The notes beneath the pieces were generated by a model. The model ran no database searches. It was not told the origin of the DNA and was given only the letters and a program-made list of their open reading frames with translations. Made by a program: the position numbers and the translations under genes. A DNA stretch of 64,000 nt from Sporosarcina psychrophila (GTDB lineage Bacteria; Bacillota; Bacilli; Bacillales_A; Planococcaceae). The stretch lies in contig NZ_CP014616.1 in the NCBI RefSeq assembly GCF_001590685.1, forward strand, positions 2,293,001-2,357,000. Direction: 5' to 3'. Shown here piece by piece: positions 8,732-17,142 of the stretch. How positions within the stretch are numbered: position 1 is the first letter of the stretch; each line of letters starts with the position of its first letter.

Positions 8732-8932
8732 TTGAAAGAAACGTTAAAAGTAGAAGGCATGTCATGTAATCATTGTGTTAATTCAATCGAAACGAGCGTT
8801 GGGGAACTTACGGGTGTTTCAACAGTCAAAGTAGATCTTGGCAATAATGAAGTATCAGTAGAATTTGACAATGCAACTACATTTGCGCAAATCAAGGAAA
8901 CGATTGAAGAGCAAGGCTACGAACTCGTTTAA
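8732..8932 (+). CDS. copZ: Copper chaperone CopZ
   Basis: A 66-residue heavy-metal-associated domain that carries Cu(I) to CopA. The metal loop is GMSCNHC at residues ~9-15, and the full beta-alpha-beta-beta-alpha-beta length is present. TTG 8732 is set by AGGAGG 8 bases upstream. It lies between csoR and copA, as in B. subtilis where copZ and copA form one operon, although here a 120-base spacer with its own regulatory elements separates them. Confidence 0.93.
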   Translation: MKETLKVEGMSCNHCVNSIETSVGELTGVSTVKVDLGNNEVSVEFDNATTFAQIKETIEEQGYELV

Positions 8933-8950
8933 CGAATAGACTGTCAGCTT

Positions 8951-9038
8951 ACACCACGTGGGGGTATATAGTAGTAGAAACGATTATACTTTTTGGTATG
9001 ATCCTTCTTTTCGAAATAAATATACCCCTACCGAGTAT
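8951..9038 (+). promoter_or_regulatory. copA leader: two CsoR-type boxes flanking a hairpin
   Basis: ACACCACGTGGGGGTAT (8951-8967, one mismatch to the box) is followed by the hairpin GATTATAC/GTATGATC (8982-9003) with CTTCTTTTC, then ATACCCCTACCGAGTAT (9022-9038) in inverse orientation. The hairpin may end the copZ transcript, while the boxes control copA. Confidence 0.6.
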
Positions 9039-9052
9039 TGGAGGAGAGACAA

Positions 9053-11464
9053 ATGGCTACGTCTGAAAAAACGTTACAAATTACTGGAATGACTTGTGCA
9101 GCATGTGCGAATCGCATTGAAAAAGGGCTCTCAAAAATAGAGGGTGTTGAGAAAGCAAACGTTAACTTTGCATTGGAAAGTTCAACAATCGTCTACGATC
9201 CAGCTAAAACAAATGTCAATGAGTTTAAGGCGAGAGTTGAAAAACTTGGATTTAACGTCGTTCAAGAAAAAGTAGCTTTTGACATTTCAGGTATGACTTG
9301 TGCGGCATGTGCGACGAAAATCGAAAAACGTATTGGCAAGATGGATGGTGTTTCCAACGCAAGTGTTAACTTTGCGCTAGAAACAATTGCAGTCGAATAT
9401 GATAGTAAACAAGTTGAAACAACAGAGATGATTACGGCCGTTAAGAAAATGGGCTATGAATTAATTCCAAAACAAGATAGCAAAGACAAAATGGATCACA
9501 AGGAACAAGAAATCAAAAAGCAAGAGAAAAAGTTCATTATTTCACTGATTTTAACGATTCCATTACTATGGACAATGGTGGCGCATTTTGAGTTTTTATC
9601 ATTTATTTATATGCCCCATATTCTAATGAATCCGTGGCTTCAGCTTGCATTTGCGACGCCTGTTCAATTTATCATTGGCGCTCAATTTTATAAAGGTGCT
9701 TTTAATTCACTACGGAATAAAAGTGCCAACATGGACGTATTGGTTGCTCTGGGTACGAGTGCGGCATACTTCTATAGCCTTTATTTATCGATTGAATGGA
9801 TGAATAATGGCAAAGTTGGAAGTCCCGAGCTATATTTTGAAGCGTCCGCTGTCATCATTACATTAATCGTACTTGGTAAATTATTTGAAGTTCGTGCAAA
9901 AGGTAAAACGAGTCAGGCGATTCAAAAGTTGCTAGGTTTACAAGCTAAAACAGCGAGAGTCCTAAGAGGTAGCGTTGAAATGGAACTGCCGATTGAAGAA
10001 GTTATCGTGGGAGACACAATTCTTGTGAAGCCTGGTGAAAGGATTCCGGTGGATGGCGAAATTATTGAAGGACGTTCAGCCATCGATGAATCGATGATTA
10101 CAGGTGAAAGTATCCCAGTTGATAAAGTTGCAGGTGATAAAGTCATTGGTGCGACAATCAATAAGAATGGATCATTGCAAATCACAGCAACAAAAGTTGG
10201 AAAAGATACAGCATTGGCACAAATTGTAAAAGTAGTGGAAGAAGCACAAGGTTCGAAAGCTGAAATCCAACGTTTAGCAGACAAAATTTCAGGTATCTTT
10301 GTACCGGTTGTTGTCGTTATTGCAGTTGCAACGTTCCTAATCTGGTTTTTCATTGTAACACCAGGCGATTTCCGTTCGGCATTGATACCAACAATCTCGA
10401 TTCTAGTTATTGCTTGTCCATGTGCGTTAGGTTTGGCAACGCCGACATCGATTATGGCAGGGTCAGGTAGGGCAGCTGAAATGGGCTTACTCTTTAAAGG
10501 CGGAGAACATTTGGAAAATACCCGTTCAATTGACACTGTCGTGTTGGATAAAACAGGTACAGTGACAAAAGGTCAACCTGCGTTAACAGATATTACAGTG
10601 ACAGCAGGCTTTACAGAAGATGAAGTGCTGCAATTAGTTGCAACAGCTGAAAATCAGTCCGAGCATCCTTTAGCACAAGCCATTGTTTTAGGCGTCAAAG
10701 AAAAAGGGTTATCACTACTTGACGTGTCTGATTTTGAAGCATTACCGGGCTATGGTATCCGGGCAAATGTTAGTGGTAAAGAAGTATTAGTCGGTACTAG
10801 AAAATTGATGAACGACTATAAAATCGCTATTTCAGACTCGAATGCTGCTATGGAAAAGTTTGAAAGTGAAGGGAAAACAGCGATGTTGATTGCTGTGAAT
10901 CATAAACTTGCAGGTATTGTGGCAGTCGCGGATACAGTGAAGGAAACATCGAAAGAAGCCATTGCTAGAATGCAGGCATTGGGTCTTGAAGTAATCATGC
11001 TGACAGGCGATAACCAACGAACTGCGGAAGCAATAGCTCGTCAAGTTGGGCTATCTCATGTCATTGCAGAAGTGTTACCAGAACAAAAAAGTGATGAAAT
11101 TAAAAAATTGCAAGACCAAGGTAAGAAAGTTGCGATGGTTGGGGACGGTATCAATGATGCGCCAGCACTTGCGATGGCGAATATCGGAATGGCTGTCGGA
11201 ACAGGTACAGACATTGCGATAGAGGCAGCAGATATTACACTGATGCGTGGAGACCTTAATAGTGTAGCTGATGCGATTATTATGAGTCGCAAAACGATGC
11301 GCAATATTAAGCAAAACCTATTCTTTGCATTCTTCTACAACACAATCGGAATTCCTATTGCGGCAATTGGTTTATTAGCCCCTTGGGTTGCGGGGGCAGC
11401 GATGGCATTCAGTTCGGTGTCCGTTGTATTGAATGCATTGCGCTTGCAAAAAGTGAAATTGTAA
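9053..11464 (+). CDS. copA: Cu(I)-exporting P1B-type ATPase CopA
   Basis: An 803-residue membrane ATPase that expels Cu(I). Two N-terminal metal-binding domains carry GMTCAAC at residues ~12-18 and ~80-86. Eight hydrophobic helices, the TGES actuator motif, the CPC transport site (ACPCALGLATPTS), the phosphorylation motif DKTGT, the SEHP loop and the GDGINDAPAL hinge are all present. ATG 9053 is favoured by GGAGGAGAG at 9040-9048. CopZ is the expected donor and CsoR the regulator. Confidence 0.96.
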   Translation: MATSEKTLQITGMTCAACANRIEKGLSKIEGVEKANVNFALESSTIVYDPAKTNVNEFKARVEKLGFNVVQEKVAFDISGMTCAACATKIEKRIGKMDGVSNASVNFALETIAVEYDSKQVETTEMITAVKKMGYELIPKQDSKDKMDHKEQEIKKQEKKFIISLILTIPLLWTMVAHFEFLSFIYMPHILMNPWLQLAFATPVQFIIGAQFYKGAFNSLRNKSANMDVLVALGTSAAYFYSLYLSIEWMNNGKVGSPELYFEASAVIITLIVLGKLFEVRAKGKTSQAIQKLLGLQAKTARVLRGSVEMELPIEEVIVGDTILVKPGERIPVDGEIIEGRSAIDESMITGESIPVDKVAGDKVIGATINKNGSLQITATKVGKDTALAQIVKVVEEAQGSKAEIQRLADKISGIFVPVVVVIAVATFLIWFFIVTPGDFRSALIPTISILVIACPCALGLATPTSIMAGSGRAAEMGLLFKGGEHLENTRSIDTVVLDKTGTVTKGQPALTDITVTAGFTEDEVLQLVATAENQSEHPLAQAIVLGVKEKGLSLLDVSDFEALPGYGIRANVSGKEVLVGTRKLMNDYKIAISDSNAAMEKFESEGKTAMLIAVNHKLAGIVAVADTVKETSKEAIARMQALGLEVIMLTGDNQRTAEAIARQVGLSHVIAEVLPEQKSDEIKKLQDQGKKVAMVGDGINDAPALAMANIGMAVGTGTDIAIEAADITLMRGDLNSVADAIIMSRKTMRNIKQNLFFAFFYNTIGIPIAAIGLLAPWVAGAAMAFSSVSVVLNALRLQKVKL

Positions 11465-11471
11465 AAGGAAT

Positions 11472-11504
11472 GAAGCCATGCGGAAATTCTGCATGGCTTT
11501 TTTT
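11472..11504 (+). terminator. copA terminator
   Basis: AGCCATGC/GCATGGCT stem followed by seven T. Confidence 0.9.
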
Positions 11505-11560
11505 AGTATAGAGGGGGATTTTAGTGTAAAAATAGGTAACTGAAATTGTACACTAGACCT

Positions 11561-11650
11561 ATGTGTTCAGATTGCCAAGATGCAAAATCTTATCTAGCTA
11601 AGCAAAAAAAGGATGTAATAATATGGGTAATGAGTTACGATAGGCCTTAA
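11561..11650 (+). pseudogene. Possible glutaredoxin-like fragment
   Basis: ATG 11561 to TAA 11650 encodes 29 residues beginning MCSDCQDAKSYL, a CxxC dithiol motif with the spacing of glutaredoxin/thioredoxin-type proteins. There is no room for the rest of the fold and no good ribosome site, so it may be the head of a truncated redox gene. The remaining sequence up to 11700 shows nothing else. Confidence 0.3.
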
Positions 11651-11727
11651 GATTATTCAATGATTGAAGCTGATAATGAGCAATATTTTGCATAGACTGA
11701 TAACAACAGGGGAAAGTGGGGATTAGT

Positions 11728-12759
11728 TTGCTAAAAAAACCAAAGAAACTGCAACCAGGAGATAAAATTGCAACAGTAAGTCCTTCTTGGGGAGGGGCAG
11801 GTGATTCAGAACTTAGATGGCGTTATGACCAAGGGGTTAAAAGAGTAGAAAGTATTTTTGGCCTTGAGGTCCTCCCGATGCCGAATAGTTTGAAAGGTTC
11901 AGAGTACCTTTATGAACATCCACAGGCTCGTGCAGAAGATCTAATGACGGCATTTAAGGATAAGAGCATTAAAGGAATCTTTGCGAATATTGGTGGGGAA
12001 GAAAGTATTCGTTTACTTCCATATATTGATTTCAACATAATACGAAAAAACCCGAAAATATTCATGGGTTATTCTGATGTGACGATTACTCATCTGTTTT
12101 GCCATAAAGCAGGTATATCTTCTTTTTATGGTCCGGCGATTTTAACTGATTTCGCTGAAAACGTTGAGATGGATTCCTATACAATTGATATGTTGAAGCG
12201 GATACTTTTTTCTGATGATGTTATCGGTAAAATTAAACCAGCTCTAAAATGGACGAGTGAGCGTTTGGAATGGCATGAAAGGAATAAGAATAGACGCCGG
12301 AAAATGCTACCAAATCATGGATATGAAGTGCTTCAAGGGTCGGGAGTTGTACAAGGAAGATTGATTGGTGGGTGTATCGAAGTACTAGAATTCGCGAAGG
12401 GTACAGAGATTTGGCCCGAACAGAAGCATTGGAAGGACAGCATTCTGTTCTTCGAAACATCGGAGGAAAAGCCCGAACCTAGTTTTATAAAATACTGGTT
12501 GCGTAATTATGCTGCACAAGGTATTCTTCAAATGGCAAATGGCATCGTTTTTGGGAAACCACAGGACGAAAAATATTATGAATCCTATAAAGAAGTTATT
12601 CTTCAGGTCATGAAAGAGTATGGCTTAGAGTATTTACCGATTCTCTATAATTTGAATTTCGGCCACACAGAACCAAAAATTGTTTTGCCCTACGGTGTGA
12701 TGGCAAAGATCAATTGCGATAAGGGGACTTTTTCGATTTTGGAGAGCGGGGTAGAATGA
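11728..12759 (+). CDS. S66-family peptidase (LD-carboxypeptidase/MccF-like)
   Basis: A serine peptidase of the S66 family. The nucleophile elbow GYSDVT lies near residue 113, and a later Glu/His-containing C-terminal part includes NFGHTEP. MccF-type members hydrolyse acyl-sulfamoyl adenylates such as microcin C; LdcA-type members trim tetrapeptides of the wall. Length (~343) and the PSWGGAGDSELRWRYDQG opening resemble the Bacillus MccF-like group. TTG 11728 (MLKKPKKLQ) has GTGGGG 6 bases upstream; GTG 11716 is the alternative but has its site too close. Confidence 0.8.
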   Translation: MLKKPKKLQPGDKIATVSPSWGGAGDSELRWRYDQGVKRVESIFGLEVLPMPNSLKGSEYLYEHPQARAEDLMTAFKDKSIKGIFANIGGEESIRLLPYIDFNIIRKNPKIFMGYSDVTITHLFCHKAGISSFYGPAILTDFAENVEMDSYTIDMLKRILFSDDVIGKIKPALKWTSERLEWHERNKNRRRKMLPNHGYEVLQGSGVVQGRLIGGCIEVLEFAKGTEIWPEQKHWKDSILFFETSEEKPEPSFIKYWLRNYAAQGILQMANGIVFGKPQDEKYYESYKEVILQVMKEYGLEYLPILYNLNFGHTEPKIVLPYGVMAKINCDKGTFSILESGVE

Positions 12760-12786
12760 GGTAAGTGGTACTATCATTGTTGGATA

Positions 12787-12829
12787 AAAGAGTTGCTGAT
12801 CAATTTAATTTGATCGGTAACTCTTTTTT
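12787..12829 (+). terminator. Rho-independent terminator
   Basis: AAAGAGTT/AACTCTTT with an inner GATCA/TGATC pair and a T-run. Confidence 0.85.
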
Positions 12830-13072
12830 CATTAAAAGAGTTCGTTTCACTGTATTAATTCCAACAATTCATTCAATTAGGGTACAATAGTAAATAAGAG
12901 TTTGACTTTACGAGGATGGATTAGTGTGGGGACAGAGTATCTAATCTGGATTGGTAGTCTAGCCTTATATTTCGTGAAGATAAAAGAGGAATCCACGATA
13001 TTATAGGTGGTACGTATGTTGCCACCGTTAAACAGGGCGAATAGTGGTGTGAAAATCGAATTGAAGGACGTG

Positions 13073-13732
13073 TTGATTATCAAAGCGATTATATTTGATT
13101 TTGATGGGACTTTAGCGAATACCTTACCCATTTGTTATTATGCTTTTCAGTGTGTCTTCAATGAGTTTGATAGTAGAGATATTTCCATAGAAGAAATAAA
13201 GGCAATGTTTGGCCCGTCAGAAACTGGGATTATTCGAGAGAACCTATCCAATAGTAATAAAGACGAAGCTATTGAGTTGTACTATGCAAAGTACTCTGAA
13301 CGCCATAACCAATTAGTTACACCACATAAGGAAATTGTTGATCTAGTAAAGCACTTAAAAGAAGTAGGACTCAAAATTGGGATCTTTACTGGAAAGGCAA
13401 AAAGAAGTTTAGATATATCTTTGAAAGCTTTACAGATGGAGGGGCTGTTTGAAGTCATCATAACAGGGGATGATGTGAACAAACCAAAACCTGATCCAGA
13501 AGGGTTATTAAAAGCTTTATCTCTTTTAGGTGTCGAAAGCAGTGAGGCACTATTTATCGGAGATAGTGATGCAGACATAGATGCTGGCGTTCAAGCGAAT
13601 GTACATACTGTAGGCGTCCAATGGTTACCTGATTATCATTCAATGGAATTTACGATTGAACCTGATGCTATCTTTAAAAGTGTAACAGAATTCATTGATT
13701 CTATGAAAATTGGTGTCACTAATGAGTACTAA
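13073..13732 (+). CDS. HAD hydrolase, phosphoglycolate-phosphatase-like
   Basis: A HAD subfamily IA phosphatase. Motif I is DFDGTLANT near the N-terminus, motif II is IFTGK, a Lys lies in NKPKPDPE, and motif IV is FIGDSDADIDAG. The helical cap is inserted between motifs I and II. The start is uncertain: GTG 13070 or TTG 13073 fit the family N-terminus and follow GAAGGA closely, whereas the longest reading (GTG 13007) adds 22 residues unlike the family. The substrate is unknown. It overlaps the following Nudix gene by 11 bases, so the two are translationally coupled. Confidence 0.75.
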   Translation: MIIKAIIFDFDGTLANTLPICYYAFQCVFNEFDSRDISIEEIKAMFGPSETGIIRENLSNSNKDEAIELYYAKYSERHNQLVTPHKEIVDLVKHLKEVGLKIGIFTGKAKRSLDISLKALQMEGLFEVIITGDDVNKPKPDPEGLLKALSLLGVESSEALFIGDSDADIDAGVQANVHTVGVQWLPDYHSMEFTIEPDAIFKSVTEFIDSMKIGVTNEY

Positions 13733-14339
13733 ATGGTTGGAATGGGCGAAGAGAATACAAGCAATATCTCAATCAGGATTAACCTTTTCAAAAGACATGT
13801 ATGATATCGAGCGTTATGAAGAATTACGCATGATTAGTGCAGAAATCATGGAAGAACACACAGGGGTAGAAATGCAAAAAATCAAGGATTTATTTATGAA
13901 TGAAACAGGTTATCAAACCCCTAAAGTCGATGTTCGTGGAGTAGTTTTTAAAGATAATACGATATTAATGGTAAAAGAAAATATGGATAATAGATGGTCT
14001 TTACCTGGTGGTTTTTGCGATATAGGGTTGTCGCCGTCTGAAAATATTATAAAGGAAATAAAAGAAGAATCTGGCTATGTTGTAGTTCCTACGAAACTGC
14101 TTGCTTTGTTCGATAAAAATAAACATCCGCATCCTCCTCAACCGTATCATTATTATAAAGTTTTTATTCAGTGTGAAATTGTTGGAGGCATTCCAGCTAC
14201 CGGAATCGAAACGAGTGGTATACAGTTTTTCTCTGAAAACAATATACCAGATCTTTCTGAAGATAGAGTGATAGAGTCACAAATAAAAACACTTTTTGAA
14301 TTTTCAAGGGCCCCTGATAAAGAGACGTTGTTTGATTAA
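13722..14339 (+). CDS. Nudix hydrolase with N-terminal Nudix_N domain
   Basis: A soluble pyrophosphatase for nucleoside-diphosphate-linked substrates. Residues ~1-60 (WLEWAKRIQAISQSGLTFSKD...) are the Nudix_N helical region. The Nudix box spans GGFCDIGLSPSENIIKEIKEESG near residues 99-121, with Leu where the first box Glu usually stands, a known feature of this subfamily, while the EExG metal site is intact. ATG 13722 overlaps the HAD stop. The family resembles B. subtilis YjhB; ADP-ribose or CDP-choline-like substrates are possible. Confidence 0.85.
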   Translation: MSTKWLEWAKRIQAISQSGLTFSKDMYDIERYEELRMISAEIMEEHTGVEMQKIKDLFMNETGYQTPKVDVRGVVFKDNTILMVKENMDNRWSLPGGFCDIGLSPSENIIKEIKEESGYVVVPTKLLALFDKNKHPHPPQPYHYYKVFIQCEIVGGIPATGIETSGIQFFSENNIPDLSEDRVIESQIKTLFEFSRAPDKETLFD

Positions 14340-14357
14340 ATAGGGGGATGGGTAGGC

Positions 14358-14492
14358 TTGAAAATCAATAAAAAAAGAGTTAGTAAACTTTTAGAGATAT
14401 CTTTTTTCACTGTCAGTGGAGTCTATTTACTAGTAGCAGGGATAGGATTAATTATCATGATATTATTTACTATTTCTTATTTTTCACAATGA
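14358..14492 (+). CDS. Small single-span membrane protein
   Basis: TTG 14358, preceded by GGGGGATGGG, opens 44 codons: a basic N-terminus (MKINKKRVSKLLE) and one long hydrophobic stretch (SGVYLLVAGIGLIIMILF) ending at TGA 14492. Size and layout fit a small membrane protein with N-in topology. No homologue is recognised. It lies 18 bases behind the Nudix gene and could belong to its operon. The following 200 bases show nothing. Confidence 0.45.
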   Translation: MKINKKRVSKLLEISFFTVSGVYLLVAGIGLIIMILFTISYFSQ

Positions 14493-14694
14493 AGATGTAA
14501 TTTATGCGGCTATTATTCTAATATTTTTTAGGAGAAAGAAAGAACCCTCTTTCGTTAACGGGGACTATAATTTAATAAATGAACAGATGAGCCTCTGTTA
14601 TTATAATTCTTATACTGTTCATCAGAATAAACATCATCGTTTAATAAAGCCATAAGAAAAAATGATTTATTGAACGACGGAAAGTGAGATTTAA

Positions 14695-15204
14695 ATGAGA
14701 ATAGTTGAAGTTAAACCTTATGATGAACAATGGGTTTCAAACTTTGAAGAAGAGTCCCATAAATTGCATGAGATTTTCGGTTCTGAAATTATCGATGTGC
14801 ACCATATCGGCAGCACGTCTGTAATTGGACTGCTGGCAAAGCCCATTATAGATATAATGCCGGTAGTGAGGGACATTAATCGAATTGATGAATTTTACAA
14901 GGCAATGGTTGCCATTGGCTATGATCCAAAGGGGGAAAATGGTATACCCGAACGTCGATACTTCCAAAACGGAGGAGACAATCGAACTCATCATGTTCAT
15001 ATTTATGAATGGGGGAATTCTGAAATTGAACGTCATCTTGCATTTCGGGATTACTTACGGGCACACCCAGATGTTGCTCAAAATTATGGCGATTTAAAAG
15101 AGAAGCTGTCTCAACGTTTTCCTTATGATATTGAATCATACATTAAAGGAAAAGAACAACTAGCATTGGAGATTGATAGAAAAGCGCTAGCTTGGTATAG
15201 TTGA
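14695..15204 (+). CDS. GrpB/UPF0157 nucleotidyltransferase-like protein
   Basis: 169 residues, the usual length of the GrpB family. The nucleotidyltransferase-like core shows HHIGSTSVIGLLAKPIIDIMP around residues 38-60, with the GS and the D of an imperfect GS...DxD motif, then conserved RRYFQ and HHVHIYEWG. Related domains are sometimes fused to dephospho-CoA kinase; the activity of stand-alone members is unsettled. The gene follows a weak AAGTGAGA site and is monocistronic. Confidence 0.8.
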   Translation: MRIVEVKPYDEQWVSNFEEESHKLHEIFGSEIIDVHHIGSTSVIGLLAKPIIDIMPVVRDINRIDEFYKAMVAIGYDPKGENGIPERRYFQNGGDNRTHHVHIYEWGNSEIERHLAFRDYLRAHPDVAQNYGDLKEKLSQRFPYDIESYIKGKEQLALEIDRKALAWYS

Positions 15205-15245
15205 TTATTTCACTTTGTTAATAATGGTGCAGCATAAAGGTAGGC

Positions 15246-15698
15246 ATGAAAATAATGAATTCCTCAGTAAAATATAAAATCAGAACGCTTTTAGGCTTCA
15301 CTCTATTCATTATCATAGTGGGCTCTCTGTCATATCTTGCTGTCTACAAGCTTTCATTTTTACCAAATGGTTATGATATTGTTTCACAGCAAAAAGACAG
15401 TGTAATCGTAAAAAAATTTAATATAATTGGGCTAGAAAAGGATATCATTACCTTATCATTTTCTGAAAATAATTTGTGGAAAATTGAAGAATTGAACTAT
15501 GGAATAAAGCGGCAGAAAGATTTTTGTTGGTTTCTATTTACTGCAAGTAGCATTTCGATTCTTATTCTTATTTTAAAATTGCGTAAGGGAGAGAAGTTTT
15601 GGAATGCAGTCTGGGGAAGTCGTATTTTTTTCGCTACACTGTTTCCGTTACTTATCCTCATGAACTCTTTGAATAGAATACAGGATTTTATTTCCTAA
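15246..15698 (+). CDS. Two-helix membrane protein of unknown function
   Basis: 150 residues. One hydrophobic helix lies at ~15-38 (LGFTLFIIIVGSLSYLAVY), followed by an outside-type domain of about 60 residues (DSVIVKKFNIIGLEKDIITL...), then two more hydrophobic stretches at ~95-110 and ~122-145. No family is recognised. AAAGGTAGG stands directly before ATG 15246; ATG 15255 is an alternative. It is followed by its own terminator. Confidence 0.55.
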   Translation: MKIMNSSVKYKIRTLLGFTLFIIIVGSLSYLAVYKLSFLPNGYDIVSQQKDSVIVKKFNIIGLEKDIITLSFSENNLWKIEELNYGIKRQKDFCWFLFTASSISILILILKLRKGEKFWNAVWGSRIFFATLFPLLILMNSLNRIQDFIS

Positions 15699-15720
15699 AG
15701 TCTCAGCTACTTACTATTTG

Positions 15721-15750
15721 AAAAAGCCAAATAAATTTATTTGGCTTTTT
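15721..15750 (+). terminator. Rho-independent terminator
   Basis: A near-perfect palindrome AAAAAGCCAAATAAA/TTTATTTGGCTTTTT, usable from both strands. Confidence 0.85.
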
Positions 15751-15879
15751 GTGAAGAACAACGATTTTCGAAGCTTTAATTACAATAAAATCGTTTATAA
15801 CGATAATGATAATATGTAGACGAAAACAGAGCAGATTATTGATATGGATGAACAAATAAATGGTGAAGGGGAATACGCG

Positions 15880-16425
15880 ATGAAAATTAACAAGCAAGAA
15901 ATTAATGTTAACGGGGCGACCTATATAATTAGGTCTGCAATACATAAAGATGCTCGGGCTTTGTCTGAAATTAGATTACAGATTGATGAAGAAACTCAAA
16001 ACCTTGACAGAGAAAAAGGTGAGGATTTCATAGATATACAAGGTTTTGAACAATTAATCAAAGCAGACATAGAAAATAAAAGGAACCTTTTTTTAGTTGC
16101 TGTAGTACATGATAGGATTGTCGGTTTTTCAAGATGTGAAGGAAATCAATTGAAACGTTTTGCTCATAAAGTAGAATTTGGTGTCTGTGTTTTAAAAGAT
16201 TATTGGGGCTATGGCATTGGCAAAAATCTTTTAAAAGAGTCCATCGCTTGGACTGACTCAAATGGAATTAAAAAAATAACCTTAAATGTTCTTGAAACAA
16301 ATGAAAAAGCGATAAACCTTTATAAACAGTTTGGTTTTAAAACCGAAGGCATTCTAGAAAATGACAAAGTCCTTTCCGACGGCCTATACTACAATACCTT
16401 AGTTATGGGAAGATTTAACGTATGA
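15880..16425 (+). CDS. GNAT N-acetyltransferase
   Basis: 181 residues. The acetyl-CoA loop is visible as GVCVLKDYWGYGIGKNLL (the Q/RxxGxG/A-type pyrophosphate loop), followed by ITLNVLETNEKAINLYKQFGFKTEG, the conserved beta5-alpha4 end of the family. ATG 15880 is chosen over 15844 because AAGGGGAA ends 7 bases upstream. The acceptor cannot be told; the layout resembles RimJ/RimL-type and YhhY-type proteins. A 9-bp inverted repeat (AACGATTTT at 15760 and AAAATCGTT at 15787) lies in the upstream region. Confidence 0.8.
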   Translation: MKINKQEINVNGATYIIRSAIHKDARALSEIRLQIDEETQNLDREKGEDFIDIQGFEQLIKADIENKRNLFLVAVVHDRIVGFSRCEGNQLKRFAHKVEFGVCVLKDYWGYGIGKNLLKESIAWTDSNGIKKITLNVLETNEKAINLYKQFGFKTEGILENDKVLSDGLYYNTLVMGRFNV

Positions 16426-16498
16426 TGACTTGTGCACAGTTCGTGTTTTAAAGTGAAAAATAGAATGAAACAACTTTACTGTTCAGGTGCACTAGTGA

Positions 16499-16531
16499 AA
16501 AAACGGTATGGCAACTGCCTGCCGTTTTTTT
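16499..16531 (+). terminator. Rho-independent terminator
   Basis: AAACGG...CCGTTT with an inner GGCA/TGCC stem and seven T. Confidence 0.85.
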
Positions 16532-16553
16532 ATGGAATTATTCAAAGCTTTTT

Positions 16554-16582
16554 AAAAACCTTCTAATAGGGCATCTCGTCTA
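16554..16582 (+). promoter_or_regulatory. Candidate ECF-sigma promoter (autoregulatory)
   Basis: AAAAACC (16554-16560), then 16 bases and CGTCTA (16577-16582), match the AAC-N16-CGTC layout of Bacillus ECF promoters (SigM/W/X/V group). It lies directly before the sigma gene, as expected for autoregulation. Confidence 0.6.
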
Positions 16583-16605
16583 TTAATTAGGGAGGAGGGC
16601 TGAAT

Positions 16606-17139
16606 ATGGAAGAATTGATCGTTGGAGCGTTTGAAATAGAAGACAAGGTAGTACTAATGGATGAAATTATGAATCGGCATGGACAGGATATATTAAGGCT
16701 TGTTTATTCTTATGTCAGTAATAAAGAGGTAGCAGAGGATTTAACGCAGGATATCTTTATAAAATGTTATAAATCTCTTCATACATACAGTGGCAAATCA
16801 ACGTTAAGAACATGGTTGTGGCGAATTGCTATTAATCATTGTAAGGACTTCCTAAAAAGCTGGTATAACAGGAATGTCATTATTACCGAAGATGAACCAA
16901 CACATAATAGGACTACAAAAGAAATGATTGAAGAGGTCGTGATCCAGCAGGAAGAGGATGACCAATTAATCTCTGCAATCATGACACTGCCCATTAAATA
17001 CCGAGAAGTGATTTATCTTTATTATTACGAGGAATTGCTAATCAAAGAAATCGCCTTGGTCACTGAAGTGGGCGGAAATACTGTTAAAACTAGACTTAGA
17101 CGTGCTAAGGAGCTTTTAAAAGAACGATTGGAGGAATAA
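16606..17139 (+). CDS. ECF-type RNA polymerase sigma factor
   Basis: A 177-residue sigma-70 family factor with only regions 2 and 4. Region 2 holds AEDLTQDIFIKCYKSL and TWLWRIAINHCKDFLK. Region 4 holds LPIKYREVIYLYYYEELLIKEIA and the recognition helix GGNTVKTRLRRAKELLKERL. GGAGGAGGG precedes ATG 16606. It heads an operon with a PadR-like protein (3-base gap) and a membrane SEDS-like protein, which likely supply its control. The nearest Bacillus types are SigV/SigM/SigX, but the partner set is different. Confidence 0.9.
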   Translation: MEELIVGAFEIEDKVVLMDEIMNRHGQDILRLVYSYVSNKEVAEDLTQDIFIKCYKSLHTYSGKSTLRTWLWRIAINHCKDFLKSWYNRNVIITEDEPTHNRTTKEMIEEVVIQQEEDDQLISAIMTLPIKYREVIYLYYYEELLIKEIALVTEVGGNTVKTRLRRAKELLKERLEE

Positions 17140-17142
17140 GTA

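Noticed and set aside
12926..13006. 26-codon hydrophobic ORF before the HAD gene
   Set aside because: Fair ribosome site, but no conservation evidence; may be the leader region of the HAD-Nudix operon.
15799..15817. Possible Fur box (CGATAATGATAATAT) before the GNAT gene
   Set aside because: Only one half matches well and no iron-related gene is near. AT-rich chance similarity.
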